A stretch of 64,000 bases of DNA from Sulfitobacter albidus (GTDB lineage: Bacteria > Pseudomonadota > Alphaproteobacteria > Rhodobacterales > Rhodobacteraceae): the NCBI RefSeq assembly GCF_018200035.1, contig NZ_CP073581.1:2538501-2602500 (forward strand), given 5' to 3'. Each line of letters opens with the position of its first letter. Within the stretch, counting starts at the first letter, position 1. The notes under the pieces are model-generated. The model ran no database searches and was not told the origin of the DNA. It was given only the letters and a program-made list of their open reading frames with translations. This document shows positions 8,910 through 18,044 of the stretch, one piece after another. Both the position numbers and the translations under genes were made by a program.

Positions 8910-9692
8910 GTGCTCCTCGATACCGCCGCGAAAATCGAGAATGAAACCGATCCGGACTGCCTCTGGCAGGCCGCGCGCGAGGGTCTTGGGACGGCGGGCA
9001 TTGACCACATGGTCTATATCACCGTCGGCAATGATTTCTCGGACCTCTTCGTGCGCACCACCGTCAAGGAGTTGTATCACGAGCGTCCACCGCGGGAGGA
9101 TCCGTTCCTGCGCTACTGCTGCGAAAGTTACGAAGTGATTCTCGCCGGCGCGGCCTTTGTCGACCGCCATCCCTATATCTCGCCCGAAGAACGTGCGTTC
9201 ATCGAACGCGCCGCGACCTTCGGGTTCAACGCCGCACTCGCCATACCGATGCGCCTGATGGGGGCCGACCGATTTGGCGGCTTTATCATCGGCAACGGAC
9301 AATCAGCTGTCGATTTCCAGCGCACCATCGTGCCGCGCACCGAAGAGCTGCGGCTGTTTTGCATGATCGTCCACCGCCGCCTCGAAGAATTGATCCCCCG
9401 CGCGGACCGGCCCGCCCGCACCGAGCGTCCCGCGCTGGTGGCCCGCGCCCTGCCCGCGGCGTTCGATCAGCTCACCCCGCGCGAAACCGAGGTGATCCTG
9501 ATGCTCGCCCAGGGCAAAACCCGCGCCCAAAGCGCCAGGATCTGCGGCATCTCTATCCACACGCTGTCGGATTACGCCAAACAGGGCTATCGCAAACTGG
9601 GCGTGACCAGCGCGGCGGCGGCGGCAGCCCTGCTGCTGGAAGAGGCCGGTGGGCTTCCCGGTGTCGCACCCTCCGGCCGCCGCAGCCCGTAG
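8910..9692 (+). CDS. LuxR-family regulator with autoinducer-binding-type domain
   Basis: Two-domain transcription factor. Residues about 10-160 resemble the autoinducer-binding domain ([10 protein letters not shown] with the conserved Asp-Pro, and [25 protein letters not shown]). Residues about 185-245 are a GerE-type helix-turn-helix ([36 protein letters not shown]). No luxI-type synthase is in the window, so it may be a LuxR solo or sense something else. Start: GTG 8904 is only three bases from AGGA, while GTG 8910 is spaced about eight, so I prefer 8910. A nested inverted repeat covers the ribosome site. Confidence 0.8.
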   Translation: MLLDTAAKIENETDPDCLWQAAREGLGTAGIDHMVYITVGNDFSDLFVRTTVKELYHERPPREDPFLRYCCESYEVILAGAAFVDRHPYISPEERAFIERAATFGFNAALAIPMRLMGADRFGGFIIGNGQSAVDFQRTIVPRTEELRLFCMIVHRRLEELIPRADRPARTERPALVARALPAAFDQLTPRETEVILMLAQGKTRAQSARICGISIHTLSDYAKQGYRKLGVTSAAAAAALLLEEAGGLPGVAPSGRRSP

Positions 9693-9747
9693 ACCTTCGC
9701 GCCCGCACCCCTTATGTCTGGTGCACGACACAGACCGGAGCCCGCCC

Positions 9748-10698
9748 ATGTCCAATGCCCCCCTGACCCTGTATCTCGCCGCCCCGCGCGGGTTCTGCGC
9801 GGGCGTGGACCGCGCGATCAAGATCGTCGAGATGGCGCTGGAAAAATGGGGCGCGCCCGTCTACGTGCGCCACGAGATCGTGCATAACAAATTCGTCGTC
9901 GACGGGCTGCGCGACAAGGGCGCCGTATTTGTCGAAGAGCTGTCGGAATGTCCCGACGACCGCCCGGTCATCTTTTCCGCCCACGGCGTGCCCAAATCCG
10001 TGCCCAGCGCCGCGCAGGCGCGCAACATGGTCTATGTCGATGCCACCTGCCCGCTGGTCAGCAAGGTCCATATCGAAGCACAGCGCCACGCCGACAACGG
10101 CCTGCAAATGGTGATGATCGGCCACGCGGGCCATCCCGAAACCGTCGGCACGATGGGCCAGTTGCCCGAGGGCGAGGTGCTGCTGGTCGAGACGCCGGAT
10201 GACGTGGCCACGCTCGACGTGCGCGACCCCGCGCGGCTGGCCTACGTCACGCAGACCACGCTCAGCGTTGACGATACCGCCGATATCGTCGCGGCCCTTC
10301 AGGCGCGCTTCCCGGCCATCGTCGGCCCGCACAAGGAAGACATCTGCTACGCCACCACCAACCGTCAGGAAGCGGTCAAGGCGATGGCCCCCAAATGCGA
10401 CGCGATGCTGGTGGTCGGCGCGCCCAACTCGTCGAATTCCAAACGTCTGGTCGAGGTCGGCGCCCGCGCCGGCTGCGCCTACGCCCAGCTGGTCCAGCGC
10501 GCCGATGACATCGACTGGCGCGCGCTCGACGGGATCACCTCGGTCGGCATCACCGCCGGGGCCTCGGCGCCCGAAGTGCTCATCAACGAGGTCATCGATG
10601 CCTTCCGCGCCCGCTATGACGTGACGACCGAATTGGTCGAGACGGCGGTCGAGAATGTCGAATTCAAGGTGCCCCGCGTCCTGCGCGAACCCGCGTGA
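9748..10698 (+). CDS. ispH: 4-hydroxy-3-methylbut-2-enyl diphosphate reductase
   Basis: Last step of the MEP isoprenoid pathway, a [4Fe-4S] enzyme that reduces HMBPP to IPP and DMAPP. The iron-sulphur cysteines are visible in [27 protein letters not shown] and [19 protein letters not shown], and the substrate motifs EIVHN, FSAHGVP and TAGASAPE are present. 316 residues. ATG 9748 has CGGAG seven bases upstream and starts at the family N terminus; earlier in-frame codons lie inside the regulator gene. Its stop overlaps the next gene's ATG (10695). Confidence 0.97.
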   Translation: MSNAPLTLYLAAPRGFCAGVDRAIKIVEMALEKWGAPVYVRHEIVHNKFVVDGLRDKGAVFVEELSECPDDRPVIFSAHGVPKSVPSAAQARNMVYVDATCPLVSKVHIEAQRHADNGLQMVMIGHAGHPETVGTMGQLPEGEVLLVETPDDVATLDVRDPARLAYVTQTTLSVDDTADIVAALQARFPAIVGPHKEDICYATTNRQEAVKAMAPKCDAMLVVGAPNSSNSKRLVEVGARAGCAYAQLVQRADDIDWRALDGITSVGITAGASAPEVLINEVIDAFRARYDVTTELVETAVENVEFKVPRVLREPA

Positions 10699-11140
10699 GC
10701 GAACCCGTCGACTTCGACGGCCGGATCGAGCCGATGGAATGGGGGCGCAACACCTATACCGTGGTGCGCCTGCCAGAGGCCATCCTCGCCCGGCTTGGCC
10801 ACCCCAAGCGGGTGGAGGGGGAGATCGCCGATCATCCCGTCAATCTTGCCGTCACACGCGCGCCGGTCCTTGACGATGCGTTTCTCTACACCGGCAAGGC
10901 GCTGCTGAAGGCCGCCGACATCGCGCCGGGGGACGAAATCACCATCCGCCTTCGCGCCGCCGATCCGAACCACGTCGACACCCCGAGGATGTGCTGCTGG
11001 CCCTGCGCCAATCCGAACGTCTGACCGCGTGGAACGCCCTCACCCCCGGCAAACGCCGCGGCCTCATCGCCCCGATCGAGGCCGCCGCCCGCCCCGAAAC
11101 CCGCGCCAAACGCATCGCGGCCCTGCTGCGCGCGCTGTAG
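10695..11140 (+). pseudogene. YdeI/OmpD-associated family protein with DUF1905 (frameshift as sequenced)
   Basis: A DUF1905 plus OmdA-type protein of unknown biochemical role; homologues are annotated as bacteriocin-protection or OmpD-associated. The N-terminal part, with WGRNTYTVVRLPEAI and APGDEITIRL, runs to VDTP at a run of four C (10981-10984). The following bases read in the +1 frame give EDVLLALRQSERLTAWNALT and RRGLIAPIEAAARPETRAKR, the family's C-terminal helices, ending at TAG 11138-11140. One added C restores 148 residues. As given, the first frame stops at 11022-11024. ATG overlaps the ispH stop. Confidence 0.8.
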
Positions 11141-11143
11141 CCG

Positions 11144-11953
11144 CTATTCCGCGTTGGGCCGCACACGGGCCGCCGATTTATCCGCAAATGCCGCCAAGCG
11201 CGCGCGCGCATCGGGCTGGGTGTTGACCACGCCTGCGACGACCGCCTCGGCATAGGCCGCATCCAGCGCCGACATGTTCTGCATGTGGCTCACGGCCGAG
11301 CAGATGGCGAAATTCGTCAGCGGCAGGTTGGCGGCGGCCTTGCGTGCCAGCTCCATCGCCAGATCCATGCTCGACCCTTCCACGCGGTACTGTGCCATGC
11401 CGATATCGACCGCCTCCTGCCCCTGATAGACGCGGCCCGTCAGCATCATATCGATCATCCGCGCCTTGCCCACCAGATCGGTCACGCGGATCGTGGCGCC
11501 GCCACCGGTAAACAGCCCCCTCTGCCCCTCGGGCAGCGCGAAATAGGTCGTGGCATCCATCACCCGCACGTGGGCCGCACTTGCCAGCTCCAGCCCGCCG
11601 CCCACCACGGCGCCCTTGAGCGCGGCGATCACCGGCACGCCGCCGTATTCCATCTTGTTGAACGCCTCGTGCCAGCGCAGGCAGACGTGCATGAAATCCG
11701 CCGGGCTGCGGTCGGCGTCGTGATGCTCGATCAGGTCCAGCCCCGCGCAGAAGTGATCCCCCGCGCCGGCCAGCACCACCGCCTTGACCCCCGCCCGCGG
11801 GGCGTCGGCGAAGAACGCGATCAGCTCTTCGATGGTGTCGATGTCCAGCGCGTTGCGCTTGGCCGGACGGTTCAGCGTCACCGTCCAGACGCCGCTGGGG
11901 TCCTCGTCAAGCTTGAGGTTGGTGAAACGGGCGGGATCAATGGTCAGCGCCAT
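11144..11953 (-). CDS. crotonase / enoyl-CoA hydratase family protein
   Basis: CoA-thioester enzyme of the crotonase superfamily, 269 residues. The oxyanion-hole segment [18 protein letters not shown] and the second segment [19 protein letters not shown] carry the two glutamates used by hydratases (ELAS and PEGQ), so hydratase or isomerase activity is plausible; the acyl substrate is unknown. ATG 11953 has AAAGGA upstream and is followed by the family start; the longer frame to 12019 has no ribosome site. It is a single gene, convergent with the YdeI-like gene and divergent from the LysE gene. Confidence 0.85.
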   Translation of the reverse strand: MALTIDPARFTNLKLDEDPSGVWTVTLNRPAKRNALDIDTIEELIAFFADAPRAGVKAVVLAGAGDHFCAGLDLIEHHDADRSPADFMHVCLRWHEAFNKMEYGGVPVIAALKGAVVGGGLELASAAHVRVMDATTYFALPEGQRGLFTGGGATIRVTDLVGKARMIDMMLTGRVYQGQEAVDIGMAQYRVEGSSMDLAMELARKAAANLPLTNFAICSAVSHMQNMSALDAAYAEAVVAGVVNTQPDARARLAAFADKSAARVRPNAE

Positions 11954-12116
11954 GGCAATGTCCTTTCGGAAGAATATCCCCCCAATGACATCCCTGCGCC
12001 CGCGAAAAGCAAGCCCCATCGCCGCCCGCGCCCGTGACGTAGCGTTACCGCCATGCCTTCACAAGCACGGCACCGGGGCGTAGCCTGCCCACATCCGCAT
12101 CCCGAAAGGCCGCCCC

Positions 12117-12731
12117 ATGATCTCCCTTCAATTCCTGCTCACCGCTCTTGTCGTCGTCATCGCGCCGGGCACCGGCGTCATCTACACGCTGGCGCTTGGC
12201 CTCGGACGCGGCAGGCGCGCCGCACTCTGGGCCGCCCTTGGCTGCACCTTCGGGATCGTGCCGCACCTCGCCGCCGCCACGCTGGGGCTGGCCGCCGTGC
12301 TGCACACCTCGGCACTGCTGTTCACAGCCGTAAAATGGGCCGGCGTCGCCTACCTGCTGTATCTCGCATGGAGCAGCCTGCGCGCGGGCGGCGCGCTCAA
12401 CGTTTCGGCGGCGCAGACGCGCCAGCCCGGTTGGGTGATCGCCCGGCGCGGCGCGCTCATCAACATCCTCAACCCGAAACTGTCGATCTTCTTTCTCGCG
12501 CTGCTGCCGCCTTTCCTGTCGGGCAATCCGGCCACCGCCACGGCGGAAATGGCCCTGCTGGGCGCGGTGTTCATGGCGATGACGTTCGGCGTGTTCGTGG
12601 CCTACGGCGTCTTTGCCGCCGCCGCGCGCCGGTGGCTTTTGGGGTCCGAGCGGGCGATGGCGTGGCTCTCGCGCTCCTTTGCGGCGATCTTCGCCGCACT
12701 CGCGGGCCGGTTGGCGCTGGAGCGTGCCTGA
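12117..12731 (+). CDS. LysE-family translocator
   Basis: Inner-membrane exporter of the LysE/RhtB superfamily. The N-terminal signature ALVVVIAPGTGVIYTLALGL replaces the usual TPGP with APGT; further hallmarks are the RRGALINILNPKLSIFFLAL segment near residue 110 and the terminal helices. 204 residues with about six membrane segments. It is a second, non-adjacent LysE paralogue in this window (the other starts at 3313). AAAGG precedes the ATG. Substrate cannot be predicted. It heads a plus-strand group continuing into DUF3429 35 bases later. Confidence 0.85.
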   Translation: MISLQFLLTALVVVIAPGTGVIYTLALGLGRGRRAALWAALGCTFGIVPHLAAATLGLAAVLHTSALLFTAVKWAGVAYLLYLAWSSLRAGGALNVSAAQTRQPGWVIARRGALINILNPKLSIFFLALLPPFLSGNPATATAEMALLGAVFMAMTFGVFVAYGVFAAAARRWLLGSERAMAWLSRSFAAIFAALAGRLALERA

Positions 12732-12765
12732 GCTACATCCCGAACACGCCTAACCGGAGAGCCCC

Positions 12766-13218
12766 ATGCACCCCATCCCCCGCGCCCCGCTGATCCTTGG
12801 CCTCGCCGGCCTCATCCCCTTTGTCTGGGGCGCCGCCACCGTGCTCTCCGACAGCCTCGCGCAACAGGGGCTTGCATGGTTCGGCCCCCGCTTCATCGGC
12901 CCCTATGTGCAGCTGTTCTACGGCGCGGTGATCCTGTCGTTCATGTCCGGCGTGCTGTGGGGGTTCGCAACCAAGGCCGAGGGCGCCCGCGCGGCCACCG
13001 GCTACGCCCTGTCGGTCATCCCCGCGCTCTGGGCGTTCCTGATGACGGGCGACGGCCCGACCAGCGCCAGCCTGAACCTGATGATCGGCTTTGCCGGCCT
13101 GCTGCTGCTGGATTTTGCGTTCTGGCAATGGGGCCTCGCCCCGCGCTGGTGGCTGTCGCTGCGGGTCCTTCTGACGGTCATCGTACTCGCCTGCCTTGCG
13201 GTGACGGCCTTCCTATGA
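12766..13218 (+). CDS. DUF3429 membrane protein
   Basis: Small integral membrane protein of 150 residues with five hydrophobic stretches; LGLAGLIPFVWGAATVL, YGAVILSFMSGVLWGF and the WQWGLAPRWWLSLRVLLT end match the DUF3429 pattern. No enzymatic residues are evident and the function is unknown. Its TGA overlaps the ATG of the methyltransferase gene (ATGA), the first of a run of tightly overlapping genes through to 15214, which suggests one transcript and possibly translational coupling. Confidence 0.75.
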   Translation: MHPIPRAPLILGLAGLIPFVWGAATVLSDSLAQQGLAWFGPRFIGPYVQLFYGAVILSFMSGVLWGFATKAEGARAATGYALSVIPALWAFLMTGDGPTSASLNLMIGFAGLLLLDFAFWQWGLAPRWWLSLRVLLTVIVLACLAVTAFL

Positions 13219-13802
13219 GCCACGATGACGAAACCCTGCGCGTCTACGCCACCCGCACCGCCGACTACGCCAAATTCGCGCAGATCGAGGATCCGCATCT
13301 CGCCACGTTCATCGCGCGGCTGAAACCGGGCGCGCAGGTGCTCGACCTCGGCTGCGGCCCGGGCCACGCCGCCGCCGCCATGGCAGATGCGGGTCTGCAC
13401 CCCGCCGCCACCGACGCCGTGGCCGAAATGGTCGCCCTCGCCGCCCGGCATCCGGGTGTGACGGCGCGGCAGATGACGTTCGACCAAATCGCCGGAGAAG
13501 ACCTCTACGACGGGATCTGGGCCAACTTCAGCCTGCTGCACGCGGCGCGCGCCGACCTGCCCCGCCACCTGAGCGCGCTGCACCGTGCCCTGCGCCCCGG
13601 CGGCGCCTTCCACATCGGCATGAAGACCGGCACCGGCACGCAGCGCGACGCCATCGGCCGCCGCTACACCTACGTCACCGAGGCGGAACTGCGCGGCCTG
13701 CTCGCGGACGCAGGCTTTACCGTGACCGCCGCCACCACCGGGCGCGATAAAGGGCTGGACGGCACCTATGCCGATTGGATAACCCTCGCGGCATATGGCT
13801 AA
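13215..13802 (+). CDS. class I SAM-dependent methyltransferase
   Basis: Rossmann-fold methyltransferase, 195 residues. The SAM-binding motif I is [20 protein letters not shown] at about residue 43, motif II has an acidic residue in [11 protein letters not shown], and the [15 protein letters not shown] and [12 protein letters not shown] segments are typical of UbiE/TehB-like enzymes acting on small molecules. The substrate cannot be told. Start at ATG 13215 overlapping the previous stop. Its last eight bases overlap the rnhA start, so the two are coupled. Confidence 0.85.
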   Translation: MSHDDETLRVYATRTADYAKFAQIEDPHLATFIARLKPGAQVLDLGCGPGHAAAAMADAGLHPAATDAVAEMVALAARHPGVTARQMTFDQIAGEDLYDGIWANFSLLHAARADLPRHLSALHRALRPGGAFHIGMKTGTGTQRDAIGRRYTYVTEAELRGLLADAGFTVTAATTGRDKGLDGTYADWITLAAYG

Positions 13803-14247
13803 ACTCTACGCATACACCGACGGCGCCTGCAGCGGAAACCCCGGCCCCGGTGGCTGGGGCGCCCTGATGATCGCCCGCGACGGCGACACAGTCGTCAAGG
13901 AACGCGAACTCAAGGGCGGCGAAGCGGCGACCACCAACAACCGTATGGAGCTCATGGCCGCCATCTCGGCGCTCGAAGCGCTCGCCCGCGATACCGAAAT
14001 CACCATCGTCACCGACAGCAACTACGTCAAAAACGGGATCACCGGCTGGATCTTCGGCTGGAAGAAAAACGGCTGGAAAAACGCAGCCAAAAAACCCGTC
14101 AAGAATGCCGAGCTCTGGCAGCGCCTCGACGCCGCCAACGCGCGCCACCGCGTGACGTGGGAATGGGTCAAGGGCCACGCAGGCCACCCCGAGAACGAGC
14201 GCGCCGATGCGCTGGCCCGCGCGGGTATGGCGCCGTTCAAGAAATGA
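13795..14247 (+). CDS. rnhA: ribonuclease HI
   Basis: Cleaves the RNA strand of RNA-DNA hybrids. All four catalytic acidic residues are visible: Asp in [18 protein letters not shown], Glu in [10 protein letters not shown], Asp in [11 protein letters not shown] and Asp in [12 protein letters not shown], plus the GHAGH histidine. The basic handle [20 protein letters not shown] is present as in E. coli RNase HI. 150 residues, full length. It overlaps the genes on both sides, in a chain with a methyltransferase and a small protein. Confidence 0.97.
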   Translation: MAKLYAYTDGACSGNPGPGGWGALMIARDGDTVVKERELKGGEAATTNNRMELMAAISALEALARDTEITIVTDSNYVKNGITGWIFGWKKNGWKNAAKKPVKNAELWQRLDAANARHRVTWEWVKGHAGHPENERADALARAGMAPFKK

Positions 14248-14594
14248 TCACCGTCACCTGCCCCGTCGCCCTGCACCCCGACGGCGCACCGCTGCGGATC
14301 GCGAGGGCCGACGCGCTGCTCTTTGCCGAAACCACGCAGCCCCCCGCCCCCGCCGCCGCTCATCTGCTCTTTGATGCCCTCGGGCTCGAGACGCGCAGCG
14401 CCCTGCCGCTCGGCACCTCGACGGACATCACCAAAGGCGCCGAATGGCACTTCATCCTGTGCCGCATCAAACCGCCCGTGCGCGAAACCTGGCGCCATCT
14501 CACCCCCGACGGCACCTTGGTGACAGGCCGCTGGATCCCCTTGAGCGACGCGGGCAACCACCCCGCCCTCGACTGGATCCGCGCCACGCTATGA
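14244..14594 (+). CDS. uncharacterised protein, possibly Nudix-like
   Basis: 116 residues, ATG overlapping the rnhA stop and TGA overlapping the next start, so it is very probably a real gene. The segment [20 protein letters not shown] and the ending [17 protein letters not shown] resemble the central strand and C terminus of Nudix-fold proteins, but no Nudix box (GX5EX7REUXEEXGU) is present, so catalysis of that type is doubtful. No signal peptide or membrane segment. I cannot assign a role. Confidence 0.7.
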   Translation: MITVTCPVALHPDGAPLRIARADALLFAETTQPPAPAAAHLLFDALGLETRSALPLGTSTDITKGAEWHFILCRIKPPVRETWRHLTPDGTLVTGRWIPLSDAGNHPALDWIRATL

Positions 14595-15214
14595 CCCTGC
14601 TCTGCGTGCTCGATTACGCCTCGGTCCTCGTCTTTGCGATCACCGGTGCACTGGTGGCCTCCCGCGCGCAGCTTGATCTGGTGGGCTTTGCCTTCATCGC
14701 CTGCCTAACGGCGGTGGGCGGCGGCACGATCCGCGACGTGCTGCTCGACCGCAACCCGATCTTCTGGATCGCCGCCCCGGGCTACATCGCCACCGCCTGC
14801 GCCGCCGCGCTCACGATCTTTCTGACGGCCCACCTGATCGAAAGCCGCCTGCGCACCCTCGTCTGGCTCGACAGCATCGCGCTTGCCATCGCCGTGGCCG
14901 CAGGGGCGGGTGTCGCCATCGGCCTTGGTCACTCCATCCCCATCATCATCCTGATGGGCATGATTACCGGCTGCATGGGCGGGCTGATGCGCGACGTGGT
15001 CGTGGGCGAAGTCCCTCTCGTGCTCAAACAGGGCGAGCTCTACGTCACCGCCGCCTTCGCGGGTGCTGCCACGGCTGCCACACTCGCAACGCTCGCCCTC
15101 CCCTCCCCGCTTCTGATCGGCGCGACCGTCACCTGGGCCTTGCGCGCAGGCTCGCTCGCCTTCGGCTGGCATCTGCCCGTCTACAAAAGCCGCCCACCGC
15201 GCGCAAAACGCTAG
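14591..15214 (+). CDS. trimeric intracellular cation (TRIC) channel family protein
   Basis: Seven-helix membrane protein formerly called UPF0126; bacterial TRIC homologues form trimeric K+-permeable channels, and some relatives transport glycine. The two internal repeats each show the family motif: FAFIACLTAVGGGTIRDVLL and MGMITGCMGGLMRDVVVGEV, where GGGTIRD/GG-MRD lies in the pore-lining kinked helices. 207 residues. It ends the overlap chain that begins at DUF3429. The 75 bases after it hold only a short hairpin (CCTGC/GCAGG near 15273). Confidence 0.85.
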   Translation: MTLLCVLDYASVLVFAITGALVASRAQLDLVGFAFIACLTAVGGGTIRDVLLDRNPIFWIAAPGYIATACAAALTIFLTAHLIESRLRTLVWLDSIALAIAVAAGAGVAIGLGHSIPIIILMGMITGCMGGLMRDVVVGEVPLVLKQGELYVTAAFAGAATAATLATLALPSPLLIGATVTWALRAGSLAFGWHLPVYKSRPPRAKR

Positions 15215-15290
15215 CGCAAAGGCGCTCCCCAACCTGCACCCTTTCAAAAATACCTAAATCCGACACCTGCCGCAGGCACCCGGTCCGTTT

Positions 15291-15527
15291 TCAGCGCCGC
15301 CAGTGAAACGGCACGATCACCAGCGCCCCGATGGACGAGACGATCGCATTCATCCCCGCCGATCCAAAGCCAAACCCGAACATCAACCGCACGAAATAGA
15401 ACAAGAACGCCCCGCCCACGCAGATGATGATCGATTGAAGGATCCCGTTATGGGTCCATCCCGTCTTTTCCGAGACATAGCCGATGATGCCAGCGATCAC
15501 GACCGTGCCGATGATGGTGGGAAGCAT
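15291..15527 (-). CDS. small GlsB/YeaQ-like membrane protein
   Basis: 78 residues with two or three hydrophobic segments: an N-terminal GTVVIAGIIGYVSEKTGWTH, a middle IIICVGGAFLFYFVRLMF and a C-terminal GMNAIVSSIGALVIV. The glycine-rich layout is like the transglycosylase-associated (YeaQ/YmgE) family, though similarity is loose. It lies three bases after the fmt stop on the same strand, so it is likely the last gene of the def-fmt operon. Role unknown; such proteins are often stress induced. Confidence 0.6.
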   Translation of the reverse strand: MLPTIIGTVVIAGIIGYVSEKTGWTHNGILQSIIICVGGAFLFYFVRLMFGFGFGSAGMNAIVSSIGALVIVPFHWRR

Positions 15528-15530
15528 GGA

Positions 15531-16441
15531 TCAACCTTCCAATACGGTGCCCGCGGCAATTGCCTTGCCGCGCTGAAACTCTGCCGCATCCTGCGCGCCC
15601 TTGCCCGCCCTTTGCAAGCGGATCAACTGCACGGCACCGTCACCGCAGGCAATCGTCAGCGCGTCGTCCAGTACCTCGCCCGGCCCGCCGGCCGCCGCAA
15701 CCACCCGCGAGGCCAGCACCTTGATGCGCGTGCCCTCGTGCTGGAACCACGCACCGGGAAAGGGCGACAGCCCGCGGATCAGGCGATCCACCTCGACCGC
15801 AGGGCGGGTCCAGTCAATGCGGGCCTCGGCCTTGTCGATCTTTTCGGCGTAGGTGACGCCCGCGTCGGGCTGCGCCTCGGGGTGAGCCCGTCCAGATCGG
15901 CCAACGCCGCGACAATCGCCCGCGCGCCCAGCGCGCTCAGCCGGTCGTGCAGGGCGGCGGTGGTCTCCTCCGCGCCGATCTCGACCGTGTGGCGCAACAA
16001 GACCGGGCCGGTGTCGAGCCCCGCCTCCATCTGCATGATGCACACCCCGGTTTCCGTATCACCCGCCATGATCGCACGGTGGATCGGGGCCGCCCCGCGC
16101 CAGCGCGGCAACAGGCTTGCGTGGATGTTCAGACAGCCGCGTGCGGGCGCGTCCAGCACGGCCTGCGGCAGGATCAGACCGTAGGCGACGACCACCCCGA
16201 TCTCTGCATCCAACGCGGCCAGATCCGCCTGCACCGCTGGCTCCCGCAGGCTCACCGGCGTGCGCACCTCGATGCCCATCTCCTCGGCGCGCGCGTGCAC
16301 CGGGCTGGGCCGGTCCCGCTTGCCGCGCCCCGCCGGGCGGGGGGGCTGCGAATAGACCGCCGCGACCTCGTGCCCGGCCTCGACCAGCGCGTCGAGCACC
16401 GGCACCGAGAACTCCGGCGTGCCCATGAACACCACCCGCAT
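15531..16441 (-). pseudogene. fmt: methionyl-tRNA formyltransferase (frameshift as sequenced)
   Basis: Formylates initiator Met-tRNA for translation start. The N-terminal domain is complete: [19 protein letters not shown], the catalytic Asn-His region [21 protein letters not shown] and [13 protein letters not shown]. The frame breaks at a four-G run (plus 15879-15882) just after LADLDGLTP; in the next frame [20 protein letters not shown] and the C-terminal tRNA-binding domain follow to 15531. One added base gives 303 residues, the family length. Fmt is near-essential, so a lost base in sequencing is the likelier cause. It directly follows three def genes, with which it acts in N-terminal formyl turnover. 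Confidence 0.9.
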
Positions 16442-16938
16442 CAGCCGCCCGCCTTTTTTGCGCGCCGCAAGAGCATGTCGCGTTTGACCTTGCTCAAGCG
16501 GTCAAAATACATCCGCCCGGCCAGATGGTCGATCTGGTGCTGCACGCTCGTGGCGTCAAGGCCGACAAAGTCGCGCTCCACCGTCTCGCCGCTCTCCTCC
16601 ATGAACCGCACCCGCACACCGCGCGGCCGCTTCACCGTGGCCGACACGCCGGGCAGACACGGGCTTGCCTCCTCATGGGCGTTCAGGATGGCCGAGGCAT
16701 CAATGATCTCCGGGTTCGCCAGCCGGATCCGCTTGTTGCGCGCCTCAGAGGTATCCACCACGGCCAGCGCCTGCAGCACGCCGATCTGCGGCGCGCCAAG
16801 GCCCACGCCGGGCATCGCATCCATCGTATCGATCATATCGTCCCAGATCGCGCGGATCTCGTCCGTCACCTCGGCGATGGGCGTGCAGGCCGTGCGCAAC
16901 CGCTTGTCCGGCCAGCGCAGGATGGGCCGCACGCTCAT
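16441..16938 (-). CDS. peptide deformylase-like protein with altered active-site motifs
   Basis: Third copy in a def tandem, 165 residues. The fold is clear, but the three catalytic motifs differ from consensus: [10 protein letters not shown] for GxGLAAPQ (Ala to Gly), EASPCLPG for EGCLS, and QHQIDHLAG for HExDH, so the metal-site glutamate that acts as general base is a glutamine. The metal-binding Cys and both His remain. By family knowledge a Glu-to-Gln change abolishes most deformylase activity, so this protein may be regulatory or have another use. Its ATG overlaps the preceding def stop, and it abuts fmt. Confidence 0.85.
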   Translation of the reverse strand: MSVRPILRWPDKRLRTACTPIAEVTDEIRAIWDDMIDTMDAMPGVGLGAPQIGVLQALAVVDTSEARNKRIRLANPEIIDASAILNAHEEASPCLPGVSATVKRPRGVRVRFMEESGETVERDFVGLDATSVQHQIDHLAGRMYFDRLSKVKRDMLLRRAKKAGG

Positions 16939-17429
16939 GCCACAAACTCCGCTTCGAGCGCGGCGCGGGTGTCGGCATCCAGATGGTCAAACGTCACCAC
17001 CCCGTCGAGGTGATCCAGCTCATGCTGCGCGCAAACGGCGGCAAACCCGGTAAAGCGCTGCACATAGCGCGCGCCGTTCAAGCCGGTCCACACCATCTGC
17101 ACCTCGGTGGCGCGGCGCACATCGGCGCTCACGCCCGGAATGCTCAAACAGCCCTCGGGGCCCACCGCGCTTTCCTCGCCTACTTCCGTCAGCATCGGGT
17201 TGATGCAGACCAGCGGATCGGGCTTGCCCTCTTTCCAGCCGACATCCATCACGAACATCCGGTGCAGGTGGCCCACCTGCGGCGCGGCCAGACCGCGGCC
17301 GGGAGCGGCATACATCGTCTCGAGCATATCGCGCGCCAGCGTCTCGATCTCGGGCGAGACCGCCGCGACCGGCACGCAGGTCTCCCGCAGCACCGGGTCA
17401 GGCCAGCGGCGGATCTCCAGCACGCTCAT
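16935..17429 (-). CDS. def: peptide deformylase, second copy
   Basis: Removes the formyl group from nascent polypeptides using a metal ion. Motif 1 GRGLAAPQVG, motif 2 EGCLSIPG with the metal-binding Cys, and motif 3 QHELDHLDG with the catalytic Glu and two His are all canonical, so this copy should be active. 164 residues; it lacks the longer C-terminal helix of the first copy. ATG overlaps the stop of the upstream def (ATGA), and its own stop overlaps the divergent third copy, so the three are translationally coupled. Confidence 0.92.
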   Translation of the reverse strand: MSVLEIRRWPDPVLRETCVPVAAVSPEIETLARDMLETMYAAPGRGLAAPQVGHLHRMFVMDVGWKEGKPDPLVCINPMLTEVGEESAVGPEGCLSIPGVSADVRRATEVQMVWTGLNGARYVQRFTGFAAVCAQHELDHLDGVVTFDHLDADTRAALEAEFVA

Positions 17430-17944
17430 CCGCGCGCCAGCTCACGTTTGAACTTCACCATCTTGCGGGTGATCATCTGACGGCGCAGCGGCTTGAGGTG
17501 GTCGATGAACAGCTTGCCATCCAGATGGTCGATCTCGTGCTGCACGCAGGTCGCCCACAGCCCGTCCATCCCTTCGCGGTGCTCCTTGCCGTCGGCATCC
17601 AGCCAACGCACCTCAACCTCCGCCGGGCGGGTCACGTCCGCGAATTGCTCCGGCAGGCTCAGACAGCCTTCCTCGTAGGTGTTCAGCGCGTCCGACGACG
17701 CTGTGATCTCGGGGTTGAACATCACCAGCGGGCGCGGCGCCTCGCCCTCTTCCTTGACGCAGTCAAGCACGACCAGACGGTGCAGCACGCCCACCTGCGG
17801 CGCGGCGAGCCCGACACCGGGGGCGTCGTACATCGTGGCCAGCATGTCGTCGGCAAGGCTGCGCAGATCATCCGTGATCTCCTGCACCGGCGGGCAGGAT
17901 TTCTTCAGACGCGGGTCGGGGTGATAAAGGATCGGGCGTTTCAT
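17426..17944 (-). CDS. def: peptide deformylase, first copy
   Basis: Canonical type I deformylase: GVGLAAPQVG, EGCLSLPEQ and QHEIDHLDG, followed by a C-terminal LKPLRRQMITRKMVKF helix as in E. coli Def. 172 residues from ATG 17944 (MKRPILYHPDPRL); the six residues MPYISR before it are in frame but outside the family. It is the promoter-proximal gene of the def-def-def-like-fmt series, and its promoter must lie in the 100 bases shared with the divergent PatB-like gene. Confidence 0.95.
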   Translation of the reverse strand: MKRPILYHPDPRLKKSCPPVQEITDDLRSLADDMLATMYDAPGVGLAAPQVGVLHRLVVLDCVKEEGEAPRPLVMFNPEITASSDALNTYEEGCLSLPEQFADVTRPAEVEVRWLDADGKEHREGMDGLWATCVQHEIDHLDGKLFIDHLKPLRRQMITRKMVKFKRELARG

Positions 17945-18044
17945 GCGGCTGATGTAGGGCACCCCCGCCGATCCCGCAAGCGGGGCTTGCGCCCAGCCCC
18001 CCGCACGCTACCCTCGCGCCAAACCCGGACAGGAGAGTACCCCC

